Assembly: GCF_008808095.1 (NCBI RefSeq) | Contig: NZ_CP023396.1 | Span: 248,001 to 312,000 of the forward strand | Direction of reading: 5' to 3' | From: Pseudoalteromonas ruthenica | GTDB lineage: Bacteria; Pseudomonadota; Gammaproteobacteria; Enterobacterales; Alteromonadaceae | DNA length: 64,000 nt | Shown here: positions 46,634 through 54,804 of the stretch, piece after piece | Position numbering within the stretch: position 1 is the stretch's first letter | Layout: each line of letters opens with the position of its first letter | The notes under the pieces: model-generated | Seen by the model: only the letters and a program-made list of their open reading frames with translations | What the model was told of the DNA's origin: nothing | Database searches by the model: none | Translations under genes and position numbers: made by a program

Positions 46634-46650
46634 GGACTTGCGATATAGTA

Positions 46651-46688
46651 GACATAAAAAAAGCACCCTAAGGTGCTTTTTTTATGTC
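46651..46688. terminator. Bidirectional terminator between the small membrane gene and mepM
   Basis: A perfect 17-base inverted repeat ending in GCACC / GGTGC around a 4-base loop (CTAA), with A7 on the left arm and T7 on the right. It serves both convergent genes. Confidence 0.9.
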
Positions 46689-46693
46689 GATGA

Positions 46694-48007
46694 TTAGTTC
46701 ATCGCCAGCTGCATTTCTCGCTCTCTAACCAGCTGCGCAAGCAGTGTATCGGCTACTGGTTTGAACTTGGCTAATTCGCCAGCGGGAAGCGGCTCAGATT
46801 TTGGCAGTTCAACGGTACGAGGATTACGATGTACACCGTTTACAAGGAACTCATAGTGTAAGTGGGGGCCGGTAACGCGACCGGTGGCTCCGACAGTGCC
46901 AATAAGCTGACCTTGTTTCACTTTTTGGCCATTTTTTACTTTGCGTTTATTTAAGTGCAAGTACTTAGTTACATAGGTATTGCCGTGTTTAATGAACACA
47001 TAATTACCATTAAAACGGCTGTAACCTGCTTTAATAACTTTGCCGTTACCAGCGGCTACCACGGGCGTACCTGTGCGCGCGGCGTAATCAATACCACGGT
47101 GTGGCTTCACCGTTTTAGTTACTGGATGGAGGCGACGCGGATTAAAGCTTGAACTGATGTATTTAAAATTAACTGGCGCTCGTAAGAAGGCTTTTTTCAT
47201 ACTTCGACCTTCAGGCGTGTAGAAGTTACCATCAGTGTGGCGCACTGCGGCATAACGTTCGCCTTGGTTGATAAATTCAGCAGCGATGATTTTCCCTGTG
47301 CCAATATACTCGCCGTCAACGTGGTGTGTTTCATACAGCAAGCTAAACTGATCGCCTTTACGCAGATCATTGGCAAAATCCACGTCCCAGCCAAAGATGG
47401 TGGCAAAGTTCATAATTTGCTTCTCACTTAGCCCTGCCGAGATACCGGCTGTCCATAGGCTGCCATTGACTGTACCAGACGCTGTTTTAGTGAGGGTTTC
47501 AATTTCTTTGGAGTCGATAGAGGTGTCGTAGCGTCCCTCTTCGTTAAGCGTAACAAACAAGGTGTCGGTTTTGCTCAGTACATATTTGAGCTGCTGCAAC
47601 TCACCCTTGTCGTTTTTTGCAAAACTTAACACTTCACCTGGGTGAATTTTGGTTAGTTTTTTCGTTTCTTCATTGGTATTAACCAATTTATACAAGGTTT
47701 GCGCGGAGAAGCCTGCACGTTTAAAAATCAGGGCAAGGTTGTCACCGTTACGTACTTGGTAATCGGTGTGCTCATAGGTTGGTAAAGTCTGAGCTTGCTC
47801 GGGGGAGTTCAAATCGGTGATTTGTTCGTCTTCCTCAAGCTTAACTTGAAGCTCGTAACGCTTACCCACCTCCAATGGCTTTGCGTCGTTATCCTTTGAT
47901 GCTGTGGCTCTTTCCGTAGGTATCAACATCAGGGCAATAATCGTGACAAGAAAGCCCACAATGAGCAATTTGTGTTTTTTGGGGAGCTTGTGAACCACGT
48001 TTACCAT
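46694..48007 (-). CDS. mepM: Murein endopeptidase, M23 family (MepM-like)
   Basis: A 437-residue protein with an N-terminal membrane anchor (about 11-30), a LysM-like/OapA-type region (about 75-130, DYQVRNGDNLALIFKRAGFSAQTLYKLV), and a C-terminal M23 domain (about 285-385) with intact zinc ligands in HRGIDYAA and HLHYEF. It cuts D-Ala-mDAP crosslinks to allow cell wall growth. Adjacent and divergent to tyrS, as common in Alteromonadales. Confidence 0.88.
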   Translation of the reverse strand: MVNVVHKLPKKHKLLIVGFLVTIIALMLIPTERATASKDNDAKPLEVGKRYELQVKLEEDEQITDLNSPEQAQTLPTYEHTDYQVRNGDNLALIFKRAGFSAQTLYKLVNTNEETKKLTKIHPGEVLSFAKNDKGELQQLKYVLSKTDTLFVTLNEEGRYDTSIDSKEIETLTKTASGTVNGSLWTAGISAGLSEKQIMNFATIFGWDVDFANDLRKGDQFSLLYETHHVDGEYIGTGKIIAAEFINQGERYAAVRHTDGNFYTPEGRSMKKAFLRAPVNFKYISSSFNPRRLHPVTKTVKPHRGIDYAARTGTPVVAAGNGKVIKAGYSRFNGNYVFIKHGNTYVTKYLHLNKRKVKNGQKVKQGQLIGTVGATGRVTGPHLHYEFLVNGVHRNPRTVELPKSEPLPAGELAKFKPVADTLLAQLVREREMQLAMN

Positions 48008-48160
48008 AACCTACCTTTTTCTGCTGTTAAGGAAAACAAATCTAACCAAAGGCTGAGCATATACGTTATAAAGGGCAAATACCAGTATTTTGTGCATTTA
48101 AACCCGGCGCGAATTGCGCTAGAATCGCGCGGTTAGCACATTTTTTTATCGGAGAAATAA

Positions 48161-49363
48161 ATGACAGACTTGCAGACAGCGCTGGCAGAAATTAAACGCG
48201 GTGCTGAGGAAATTTTACTTGAGGAAGAACTCGCTGAACGCCTTAAGTCAGGGAAAAAGCTACGAATTAAAGCTGGGTTTGATCCTACAGCGCCAGATTT
48301 ACATTTAGGTCATACGGTGCTTATTAATAAGCTAAAAACGTTTCAGGACCTTGGCCATGAAGTGATCTTTTTAATTGGCGACTTTACTGGAATGATAGGC
48401 GATCCAACGGGTAAAAACGTGACTCGTAAACCTTTGACCCGTGAAGATGTGTTAGCTAACGCCGAAACCTATAAAGAGCAAGTCTTTAAAATCCTCGATC
48501 CAGAAAAAACCACCATTGCATTTAACTCGCAATGGATGGAAAAGCTAGGCACCGCAGGAATGATAAAGTTAGCTGCTCGCCAAACCGTAGCACGCATGCT
48601 CGAGCGCGATGACTTTAAAAAACGTTATGCAAGTGGTCAATCCATCGCCATTCACGAGTTTTTGTATCCGTTAGTACAGGGGTGGGATTCAGTCGCACTT
48701 GAGGCCGATGTTGAGCTTGGTGGCACCGATCAGCGTTTTAACCTGTTGATGGGCCGTGAATTGCAAAAAGACGAAGGGCAAAAGCCGCAAACAGTGCTGA
48801 TGATGCCGTTGCTTGAGGGCACTGATGGCGTGCAGAAAATGTCTAAGTCTCTGGGTAACTACATAGGAATTACTGACTCTGCTAACGATATGTTTGGCAA
48901 AATGATGTCTATCTCCGATGATCTTATGTGGCGTTACTATGAGTTGCTAAGTACCAAGTCACTTGAGCAAATTGCGGAGTTGAAGGAGCAAGTCAGCAAC
49001 GGCGCGAATCCGCGTGATATCAAAATTGCCTTAGCGAAAGAGATTATTGCGCGTTTCCATGATGAGCAAGCGGCTGAGCAAGCTCACGCAGATTTTACCA
49101 AGCGTTTCTCTAAAAACGCGCTGCCTGATGATATTAACGAGCTAACCATTGAATGTGATGGCGATGAGATGATGATCACCGCCTTGCTTAAGGAAGCCCA
49201 GCTTGTGGCTAGCACTTCAGAAGCGATTCGCATGATTAAACAGGGTGCTGTGAAAATTAATGGCGAAACCAAGGTAACAGATAGCAAGCAAATGGTGGCT
49301 AAAGGCAGCACCGAAGTTTACCAGGTTGGTAAACGTCGCTTTGCAAAAGTGACTCTTGCCTAA
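48161..49363 (+). CDS. tyrS: Tyrosine-tRNA ligase
   Basis: A 400-residue class I synthetase of the short bacterial type (TyrRZ). HIGH-like motif HLGHTVL at about residues 46-52, KMSKSLGN at about 230-237, and an S4 RNA-binding domain at the C-terminus (about 340-400, [21 protein letters not shown]). Start after CGGAG. Followed by a terminator. Confidence 0.96.
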   Translation: MTDLQTALAEIKRGAEEILLEEELAERLKSGKKLRIKAGFDPTAPDLHLGHTVLINKLKTFQDLGHEVIFLIGDFTGMIGDPTGKNVTRKPLTREDVLANAETYKEQVFKILDPEKTTIAFNSQWMEKLGTAGMIKLAARQTVARMLERDDFKKRYASGQSIAIHEFLYPLVQGWDSVALEADVELGGTDQRFNLLMGRELQKDEGQKPQTVLMMPLLEGTDGVQKMSKSLGNYIGITDSANDMFGKMMSISDDLMWRYYELLSTKSLEQIAELKEQVSNGANPRDIKIALAKEIIARFHDEQAAEQAHADFTKRFSKNALPDDINELTIECDGDEMMITALLKEAQLVASTSEAIRMIKQGAVKINGETKVTDSKQMVAKGSTEVYQVGKRRFAKVTLA

Positions 49364-49379
49364 GAATTGATACTACAGA

Positions 49380-49405
49380 AAAAGCCGCTTAAAGCGGCTT
49401 TTTTT
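49380..49405. terminator. Terminator between tyrS and the CbiB-like gene
   Basis: Stem AAGCCGCTT / AAGCGGCTT with a single A loop region and T6 on the right; the A-rich left flank makes it usable in both directions. The TAA stop of the CbiB-like gene lies in the T run. Confidence 0.88.
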
Positions 49406-50345
49406 ACGCCCACGCTATGTGGCTAAGTGCTATAACCGCCAGCCAAAGCACGTTAACACCGTCAATATATTTCAATGTTGCTTTGATTGTTTTGTCATCA
49501 GGCAAATGATCCACACCAATACGCATGCGCTCAAAACGATGGCCTTGATAAAAGGCTGGCCCGCCAAGCTGTACTTGCAATAATGCACTGAAAACACTGA
49601 GAGTAAACCCGCTAACGCGGTGATAAAAGTGCCGGCCATATATCCGCAAGTAACGCCATAGTTTACGCTGTTGGGTCATCATCGCCAGCGGTAGCAAGTA
49701 CATTACTAGGGCCGCTACACAGCAAAGAGTTAGTAACCATTTACTGGCGTAGAGATAAGGACTCGATGGCAAAGCATGCTTGCGCATGGCCGTGTGCAGA
49801 GTCCACGTTAAACTGTAGGCGAGGGCAGCCATGCCGCCAAATAAACAATACAGTAATAGTGGTGCAAAGTAGGTATGAAGCATGCGCAGCACCACACTCT
49901 CAATGCAAGCTTTGGCGACACCCTGACTATTCAAACGCTCACAATCACGTACCACAATAGTTGCTAGTAGTGCCCGAGCGAGTGATTTACGTTGCTGCTT
50001 TAATGCCAAAGCAATACGCGTGCTTTTGCTGCGGATTGTGTGGGAGTCTAGGCTCAGGTAGAGCAAGAGCGCAGATAATGCCTCTGGGTAGTAAACTAAA
50101 TGGGAGAACAGCGCGATTAATGTCAGCGGCAACAACACACACAGAGCCAGTGACAGTATGGCTATCAGCAGATGGTAGCCAACACTATCTTGCGGATTGA
50201 AAGTGCGTTTAACTAAATTGTTGAAGCCCAGGCGCGCCAGGGTAAAAGGGTGATACCAAGGAGAGAGCGGCAGCCAACGCTCGCAAGCAATGGCTGCAAG
50301 TAATAACAGCAAACTAAGCTGAGCACTTAGCGCCTCAACCAGCAT
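49404..50345 (-). CDS. CobD/CbiB-like membrane protein
   Basis: A 313-residue polytopic protein (about five hydrophobic segments). It shows the CbiB pattern: ALLLYLSLDSHTIRSKS near residue 95, QGVAKACIESVVLRMLHTYFAPLLLYCLFGGMAALAYSLTWTLHT around 145-190, and a late QLGGPAFYQGHRFER. CbiB attaches aminopropanol in cobalamin synthesis. No other cobalamin gene is in the window, and the start lies directly at the mtnN stop. The divergence from classic CbiB leaves its exact role open. Confidence 0.75.
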   Translation of the reverse strand: MLVEALSAQLSLLLLLAAIACERWLPLSPWYHPFTLARLGFNNLVKRTFNPQDSVGYHLLIAILSLALCVLLPLTLIALFSHLVYYPEALSALLLYLSLDSHTIRSKSTRIALALKQQRKSLARALLATIVVRDCERLNSQGVAKACIESVVLRMLHTYFAPLLLYCLFGGMAALAYSLTWTLHTAMRKHALPSSPYLYASKWLLTLCCVAALVMYLLPLAMMTQQRKLWRYLRIYGRHFYHRVSGFTLSVFSALLQVQLGGPAFYQGHRFERMRIGVDHLPDDKTIKATLKYIDGVNVLWLAVIALSHIAWA

Positions 50346-51053
50346 CTATAGGGTGACACCATCAAGTTTCGTTAGCATCGCCATCACCATAGCCGATGAA
50401 TTCTTCGATGCGACTTCTAAGTATTCTTCGAATGAATGCGGCGACTCTTTGCCGGCGATATCAGACAGTGAGCGGATAACCACAAAGGCCGTATCAAGTA
50501 AGTGGCAGGCTTGAGCGATTGCGGCGCCTTCCATTTCCACGGCAAGCATCGCTGGAAATTGTTTGCGTGTTGCATCAATGCGTTCAGGATCACACATAAA
50601 TGAATCGCCTGTACACACTAAGCCAACCAACGACTGACACTGTTGAAGCTGTGAAATTGATTGCTCGGCCACTTGTATCAATTGTGGGTGGGACTCATAA
50701 GCCGCTGGCATTTGTGGTACTTGGCCATACTCGTAACCAAATGCGGTAACATCGACGTCATGGTGGCGTAGCTCGCTGGCAATAGCTACATCACCCACTT
50801 CTAAACGCTGGTCAAAACCGCCTGCTGAACCTGTATTGATAACGCAATCAGGGTGAAAGTGGTCGATCAACAAGGTGGTTGCAACGGTGGCAGCGACTTT
50901 ACCTATCCCTGATTGCACTAAAGTCACAGTCTGAGTATTGAGTTGCCCATGGTAAAAAGTAAAACCACCGTGTTGGTGAGTTTCTACGTCGCTCATGCGT
51001 TCACGCAAAATCGCGATTTCTGGCTCCATGGCGCCAATAATACCTACTTTCAT
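50346..51053 (-). CDS. mtnN: 5'-methylthioadenosine/S-adenosylhomocysteine nucleosidase
   Basis: A 235-residue Pfs-type nucleosidase. IGAMEPEIAILRERM (catalytic Glu12 region), SGIGKVAATVATTLLIDHF, NTGSAGGFDQRLEVGDVAIA and VEMEGAAIAQACHLL with the substrate-binding Glu, then the catalytic Asp in RSLSDIAGKESPHSF. It recycles MTA and SAH and contributes to AI-2 formation. The stop abuts the CbiB-like start, so they are co-transcribed. Confidence 0.95.
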   Translation of the reverse strand: MKVGIIGAMEPEIAILRERMSDVETHQHGGFTFYHGQLNTQTVTLVQSGIGKVAATVATTLLIDHFHPDCVINTGSAGGFDQRLEVGDVAIASELRHHDVDVTAFGYEYGQVPQMPAAYESHPQLIQVAEQSISQLQQCQSLVGLVCTGDSFMCDPERIDATRKQFPAMLAVEMEGAAIAQACHLLDTAFVVIRSLSDIAGKESPHSFEEYLEVASKNSSAMVMAMLTKLDGVTL

Positions 51054-51072
51054 AGCATCTCTGATTAATTAG

Positions 51073-51107
51073 CAAAAACAGCCCTTAGTATATCAAAGGC
51101 TGTTTTA
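51073..51107 (-). terminator. Terminator of the DUF2726 gene
   Basis: On the minus strand, stem AAAACAGCC / GGCTGTTTT with a 14-base loop and a T-rich tail, 20 bases after the DUF2726 stop. Confidence 0.8.
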
Positions 51108-51124
51108 ATATGGCATTGGCTTAA

Positions 51125-51742
51125 TTAGATCTCTGCAAGTTGGGTCGATGTAGCGATAGCTGAGCCGCTAGTCTGCGCTTTGGCTTGCGAAGGCGAGAGC
51201 ACTGCTGGGCGCGTTGGCGTGCGCGTCGGTTTACGTTTTGTTGCTGTTTCTGGCTTGCCAATCTTAAATAAAATGGCGTTGCGTACGTCTTCAACGCGGT
51301 AGCCACTTTTTACTTTCATACGAATATGAGGAATACCGGCGGTTTCTAGGGCACCGCTAACAAACCAATCGCGCTGTGCCTTGTGGCCGTCTTTATTGGC
51401 ATTATTGACCAGATCCACGGCGGCGACTATGGTCATTTTCTGTTTATCTAACAATACATAGTCGAGTTGTTTATTCTTAGTTTTAGTCATGGCAATACGC
51501 CGTGATTTGCTAGAAAGTCCCGCCTTGCAATCAATGACATCTGCTAATTTGACTCGGCTGACGATCCGGTAGTTATCGCCAACCGCCCGCTCTAGAAGCG
51601 ATAGAAAGGCGCTCTCAACCTGCGTATAGATCTCTTTTTTACGAACGAAAGGATAAGGGTTTTCGTTATTATCAGTGAACTTGGAAGCCACCACGGAAGC
51701 AACAACAACCAGCACCAATATAGATAAAAGCGCGAATTCCAT
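51125..51742 (-). CDS. DUF2726 protein with membrane anchor
   Basis: A 205-residue protein: an N-terminal membrane helix (about 3-20), a DUF2726 domain (about 30-155, YTQVESAFLSLLERAVGDNYRIVSRVKLADVI in part) of restriction-endonuclease-like fold appearance, and a Thr/Ser/Pro/Arg-rich tail after residue 165 (KRKPTRTPTRPAVLSPSQAK). Function unknown. Start after TTGGAGT. Confidence 0.8.
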   Translation of the reverse strand: MEFALLSILVLVVVASVVASKFTDNNENPYPFVRKKEIYTQVESAFLSLLERAVGDNYRIVSRVKLADVIDCKAGLSSKSRRIAMTKTKNKQLDYVLLDKQKMTIVAAVDLVNNANKDGHKAQRDWFVSGALETAGIPHIRMKVKSGYRVEDVRNAILFKIGKPETATKRKPTRTPTRPAVLSPSQAKAQTSGSAIATSTQLAEI

Positions 51743-51810
51743 TTTTTACTCCAAAACGAATTTTTGACACGCTTACATCAAAGCAATAAACGTGCCTAAA
51801 ATTGAATTGG

Positions 51811-52734
51811 CTAGGGTTGATAACCCTGGGGCAGGCCTTTAGTCGTGATAGCTACGGCGTCATGGGCGTGAAGCGACTCATAGTGGTTAATGCGAACCCA
51901 AAAATCGAGCACGTCTGCCCGCTCATCTAACGCTGCTTTCACCTTACGAGCGGCATCTTCACAAAACATCAAATTGGCGCCATTTAATCGTGCAAACTCT
52001 TGCTCGTCTTCTCGTTTCACGGCGGTTTGCACGGGGGTTTTTAGTGTTTGCTCAATTTCATCGATGATGGCGACGAAGTCAAATTCGCCAAGCTGTGCAT
52101 CCAATAACACCTTGGTTTGTGCGACGGAGCGTTGAGAATGGGGGGTGGCGCTGATCCCCTCTGTTGTGCCCAGCCACTTTAGCACTTGTTCAAAGTTCAA
52201 GTTCTCGGCGTCAAAGTCGCGTTTAAAGTTTTCTTGAATCAATTGCCTTGCAAGGGCTGCTGAACAAGGGCAAGTAGACGAGTAGGTTACTTCAACACCG
52301 GCTTCAACACGCAGCTGCCCTTGATTTAACTGCATGTCTAAGGTGATGGGATAGAATTTCCAGCCGCTGTTATCGCTTAGCAACGCACTGCGGCGCAATG
52401 GAAGCTCAAAACTGAGGCTGAGTCGCGCTCTATCGCTAATATCGTCATGGGAGCTGATAAACGCATCAAGGGTTGTTTTGAGTTGCGCAGGAGTCACGCT
52501 GGGCTCATTAGAAAGTTGGTCCAGTGCCAAAAATAAGCGCGACATGTGAATGCCCTTGGCATGGGTGTCAATTAAGTTCACAAAGGCTTGTGCTTTGGCA
52601 TTAATAACGGTTGCTGCCATGCCCTTTGTCGCAATTTTTAAAGGTATTTCAATGGCGCTCATACCCACCCAATCAAGCGTATGATGTACTGAAGACGCGC
52701 TGGTGTTGGCGATATCTGGCATTGGATGTGGCAT
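51811..52734 (-). CDS. folE2: GTP cyclohydrolase FolE2
   Basis: 307 residues from ATG 52734, after GAGGAAGG; a longer frame from 52827 is not supported by a ribosome binding site. FolE2 features: HTLDWVGMSAIEIPLKI, SHDDISDRARLSLSFELPLRR, the metal ligand in STCPCSAALARQL with its Cys, and FCEDAARKVKAAL. It makes dihydroneopterin triphosphate from GTP for folate, independent of zinc. In many bacteria it is Zur-controlled, but I found no clear Zur box upstream. Confidence 0.93.
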   Translation of the reverse strand: MPHPMPDIANTSASSVHHTLDWVGMSAIEIPLKIATKGMAATVINAKAQAFVNLIDTHAKGIHMSRLFLALDQLSNEPSVTPAQLKTTLDAFISSHDDISDRARLSLSFELPLRRSALLSDNSGWKFYPITLDMQLNQGQLRVEAGVEVTYSSTCPCSAALARQLIQENFKRDFDAENLNFEQVLKWLGTTEGISATPHSQRSVAQTKVLLDAQLGEFDFVAIIDEIEQTLKTPVQTAVKREDEQEFARLNGANLMFCEDAARKVKAALDERADVLDFWVRINHYESLHAHDAVAITTKGLPQGYQP

Positions 52735-52959
52735 AGCCTTCCTCATTATTGAAGCAACGAAAAGGCGACATTCTACCTGAAAATGCGCAAATGTGGAGCG
52801 GCTCAAAGTTGCAGGATAAAAAGCCAAAGAAGAGATATGTAAAGCAATGCTGGCAGCTAAGTGGCGACAACATGCTTCCTTTATTGTCCAGTAATTGTTA
52901 ACATTGTGTGTTGCTGTTAAGACGCGCTATTTACACCCATAACTTGCAAAATAACAATA

Positions 52960-54762
52960 ATGACCAGTCCGATGAAATCAATTCTAAAAAAAGCCGCCAC
53001 TGTGGCGATGTTAAGTAGCTGTAGTGTTGCTGCGTTCGCCAAGCCTCAGCTGATGTTGTTTGCTGACGACCTGCAGGTGTGCTCCAGCGAAAGGCTGAGA
53101 TATTGTAATTCTGAATCCCGCAAAAGCTTAAGTAAGGATACTTATAAACAACAGCCAATTTATCAAATTACAGAAGAAGGCCTAGGCCGTATTGCCGATA
53201 TGGCCTGGACCGAGCAGCCCGATATTCGCGCCCAGGCAGTCGAGTTATTAAATGCGGCGAAAAGGCATTTTAATGATGAAGCATTCGGCCAACGTGAATT
53301 CGAACGTTATCTGCGCCGCAGTGATTTCACCCTTACTGGTAGCGATATATCAGCACGTGAATTTTGGTTTAACTTATTTGATTTCGAACAGCGTAACTTT
53401 TTTGATTTACTCGAGCAAAAACAAGCGAATGGTAAGCGTCGTCGCCAAGGCGAAGTTGATGTTCAGGGCACGCGTAATTGGGTAACCAAAGAGGCGTTTG
53501 CGCAGCTGCTTAGTGATGCGCAAAAGATTGCCGATGCCAAACGCAAACCGCGTGTTGCCTTTATCACCGGTGGCAGCCGCGACCCCTATCGCGATGTTGA
53601 TTATTATCAGTCCTTATTTGAGCAGCTTGGCTTTGAAGCGCATTGGCTCGCTATCGATGGGGCTATGCAAACGGTAATGAGTGCTCAAGATACCAAGTTG
53701 TGCGATAGCTTGGCTGATTATCAGGTGTCGAAGTTAGCGAGCTTCCGCCGTGATGTGCTATACCCTGATCTTTATCAAAAGCAGCAAAAACTGTGTCGCG
53801 ACCCAGAGAAGCTATATAACCTTCTGCGTAAATCTGACGCGGTGTTTATAGCCGATTCAAGCCCGCTACTGCTATATCATGCGTTTTATAAAAATGCTAA
53901 CCAGCCCAGTGAGTTGCTAACAAAAATACAAGATATGGTGGCAAAAGGGCAATTAATGGTCGCCGCGCAGGGTGATGCAGTGCATGCCTTGGTCGGTGGT
54001 AAAAACAATGCCACTGTACTCTCTGGTGATGGCGTGCAGGTGTTGACTGGGCGACCCACGGTTTACAGCAATGGTTTTGAAGCTTGTCGCTTGGGAGTGG
54101 ACTGTATCTCAGTGGTAAATAGCCGTGAACTAAGCTATATGCAATCGGGTGTGCTAGGTTTGTTTAACTGGGGCACCTTGGATACTAAAGTAGCCAAGTA
54201 TGGTAATCAGCCGCGTCTAATTAAAACCGGTATTGATAACAGCAGTAATTTAATTTTTGGTCTCGATAGTGACAGTTATGCCCGCATCAGCAGTGAAAGT
54301 GATGACGGCGAGTACATGCAGATGCAAGTATTTGGCGAGGGTGGGCTATGGCTTGGTGACTTACGTCAAAGCAATGACTCTATGGCTACAGCAATGCAGT
54401 TTGGCCCTTTTGACAGTTACTTCTTGACTCATGAAGACAAAATCATGCTGCGTAATGACATGATTAACGTTGAATTAGCGCCATGGAAGCAAGCCATCAA
54501 TACCACAACCGCCGGACCATTAGTGAATTCGTCCACGCCATTTAGCCGCTCTAATTACCATAAGCTCGGACAAATGCAGTGCAACACCGGAGCTGCAACT
54601 GCCAGTGGTAGCACGGATATTGATTCACAGCGCTTTGAGTTAACCTTAAAAGCCAGTGGCGCCACGAACATGCGAAAAGGCGTACTCGCAAAAGGCGGCA
54701 AACGCATCGGCGTATGCTCGTTTGCAAGAATCTCAACGCAGATACTGCCAAAGGCACTCTAA
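52960..54762 (+). CDS. Exported cyanophycinase-like protein
   Basis: About 600 residues, with a signal peptide (ATVAMLSSCSVAAFA, cleaved near residue 27; the start may be ATG 52972). The region about 195-360 resembles the S51 peptidase/cyanophycinase fold: RVAFITGGSRDPYRDVDYYQ, LFEQLGFEAHWLAIDG, SDAVFIADSSPLLLYHAF and LMVAAQGDAVHALVGG. Where S51 enzymes have a nucleophile Ser in a GTSAGA-like turn, this protein has AQGDAVHAL, so it may not be active as a peptidase. The flanking N- and C-terminal parts are not recognised. It has its own terminator. Confidence 0.6.
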   Translation: MTSPMKSILKKAATVAMLSSCSVAAFAKPQLMLFADDLQVCSSERLRYCNSESRKSLSKDTYKQQPIYQITEEGLGRIADMAWTEQPDIRAQAVELLNAAKRHFNDEAFGQREFERYLRRSDFTLTGSDISAREFWFNLFDFEQRNFFDLLEQKQANGKRRRQGEVDVQGTRNWVTKEAFAQLLSDAQKIADAKRKPRVAFITGGSRDPYRDVDYYQSLFEQLGFEAHWLAIDGAMQTVMSAQDTKLCDSLADYQVSKLASFRRDVLYPDLYQKQQKLCRDPEKLYNLLRKSDAVFIADSSPLLLYHAFYKNANQPSELLTKIQDMVAKGQLMVAAQGDAVHALVGGKNNATVLSGDGVQVLTGRPTVYSNGFEACRLGVDCISVVNSRELSYMQSGVLGLFNWGTLDTKVAKYGNQPRLIKTGIDNSSNLIFGLDSDSYARISSESDDGEYMQMQVFGEGGLWLGDLRQSNDSMATAMQFGPFDSYFLTHEDKIMLRNDMINVELAPWKQAINTTTAGPLVNSSTPFSRSNYHKLGQMQCNTGAATASGSTDIDSQRFELTLKASGATNMRKGVLAKGGKRIGVCSFARISTQILPKAL

Positions 54763-54776
54763 GTTGATTACAATAA

Positions 54777-54804
54777 AGGGGTTTGTAGCAAAACCCCTGT
54801 TTTT
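54777..54804 (+). terminator. Terminator-like hairpin directly before arcB
   Basis: Stem AGGGGTTT / AAACCCCT with a GTAGCA loop and GTTTTT, ending at the base before the arcB ATG. It terminates the upstream gene but also covers the space where the arcB ribosome binding site should be. Confidence 0.8.

Noticed and set aside
52735..52959. Zur box before folE2
   Set aside because: No convincing GTTATA-type inverted repeat; only A+T-rich sequence with ATTGTTAACA.
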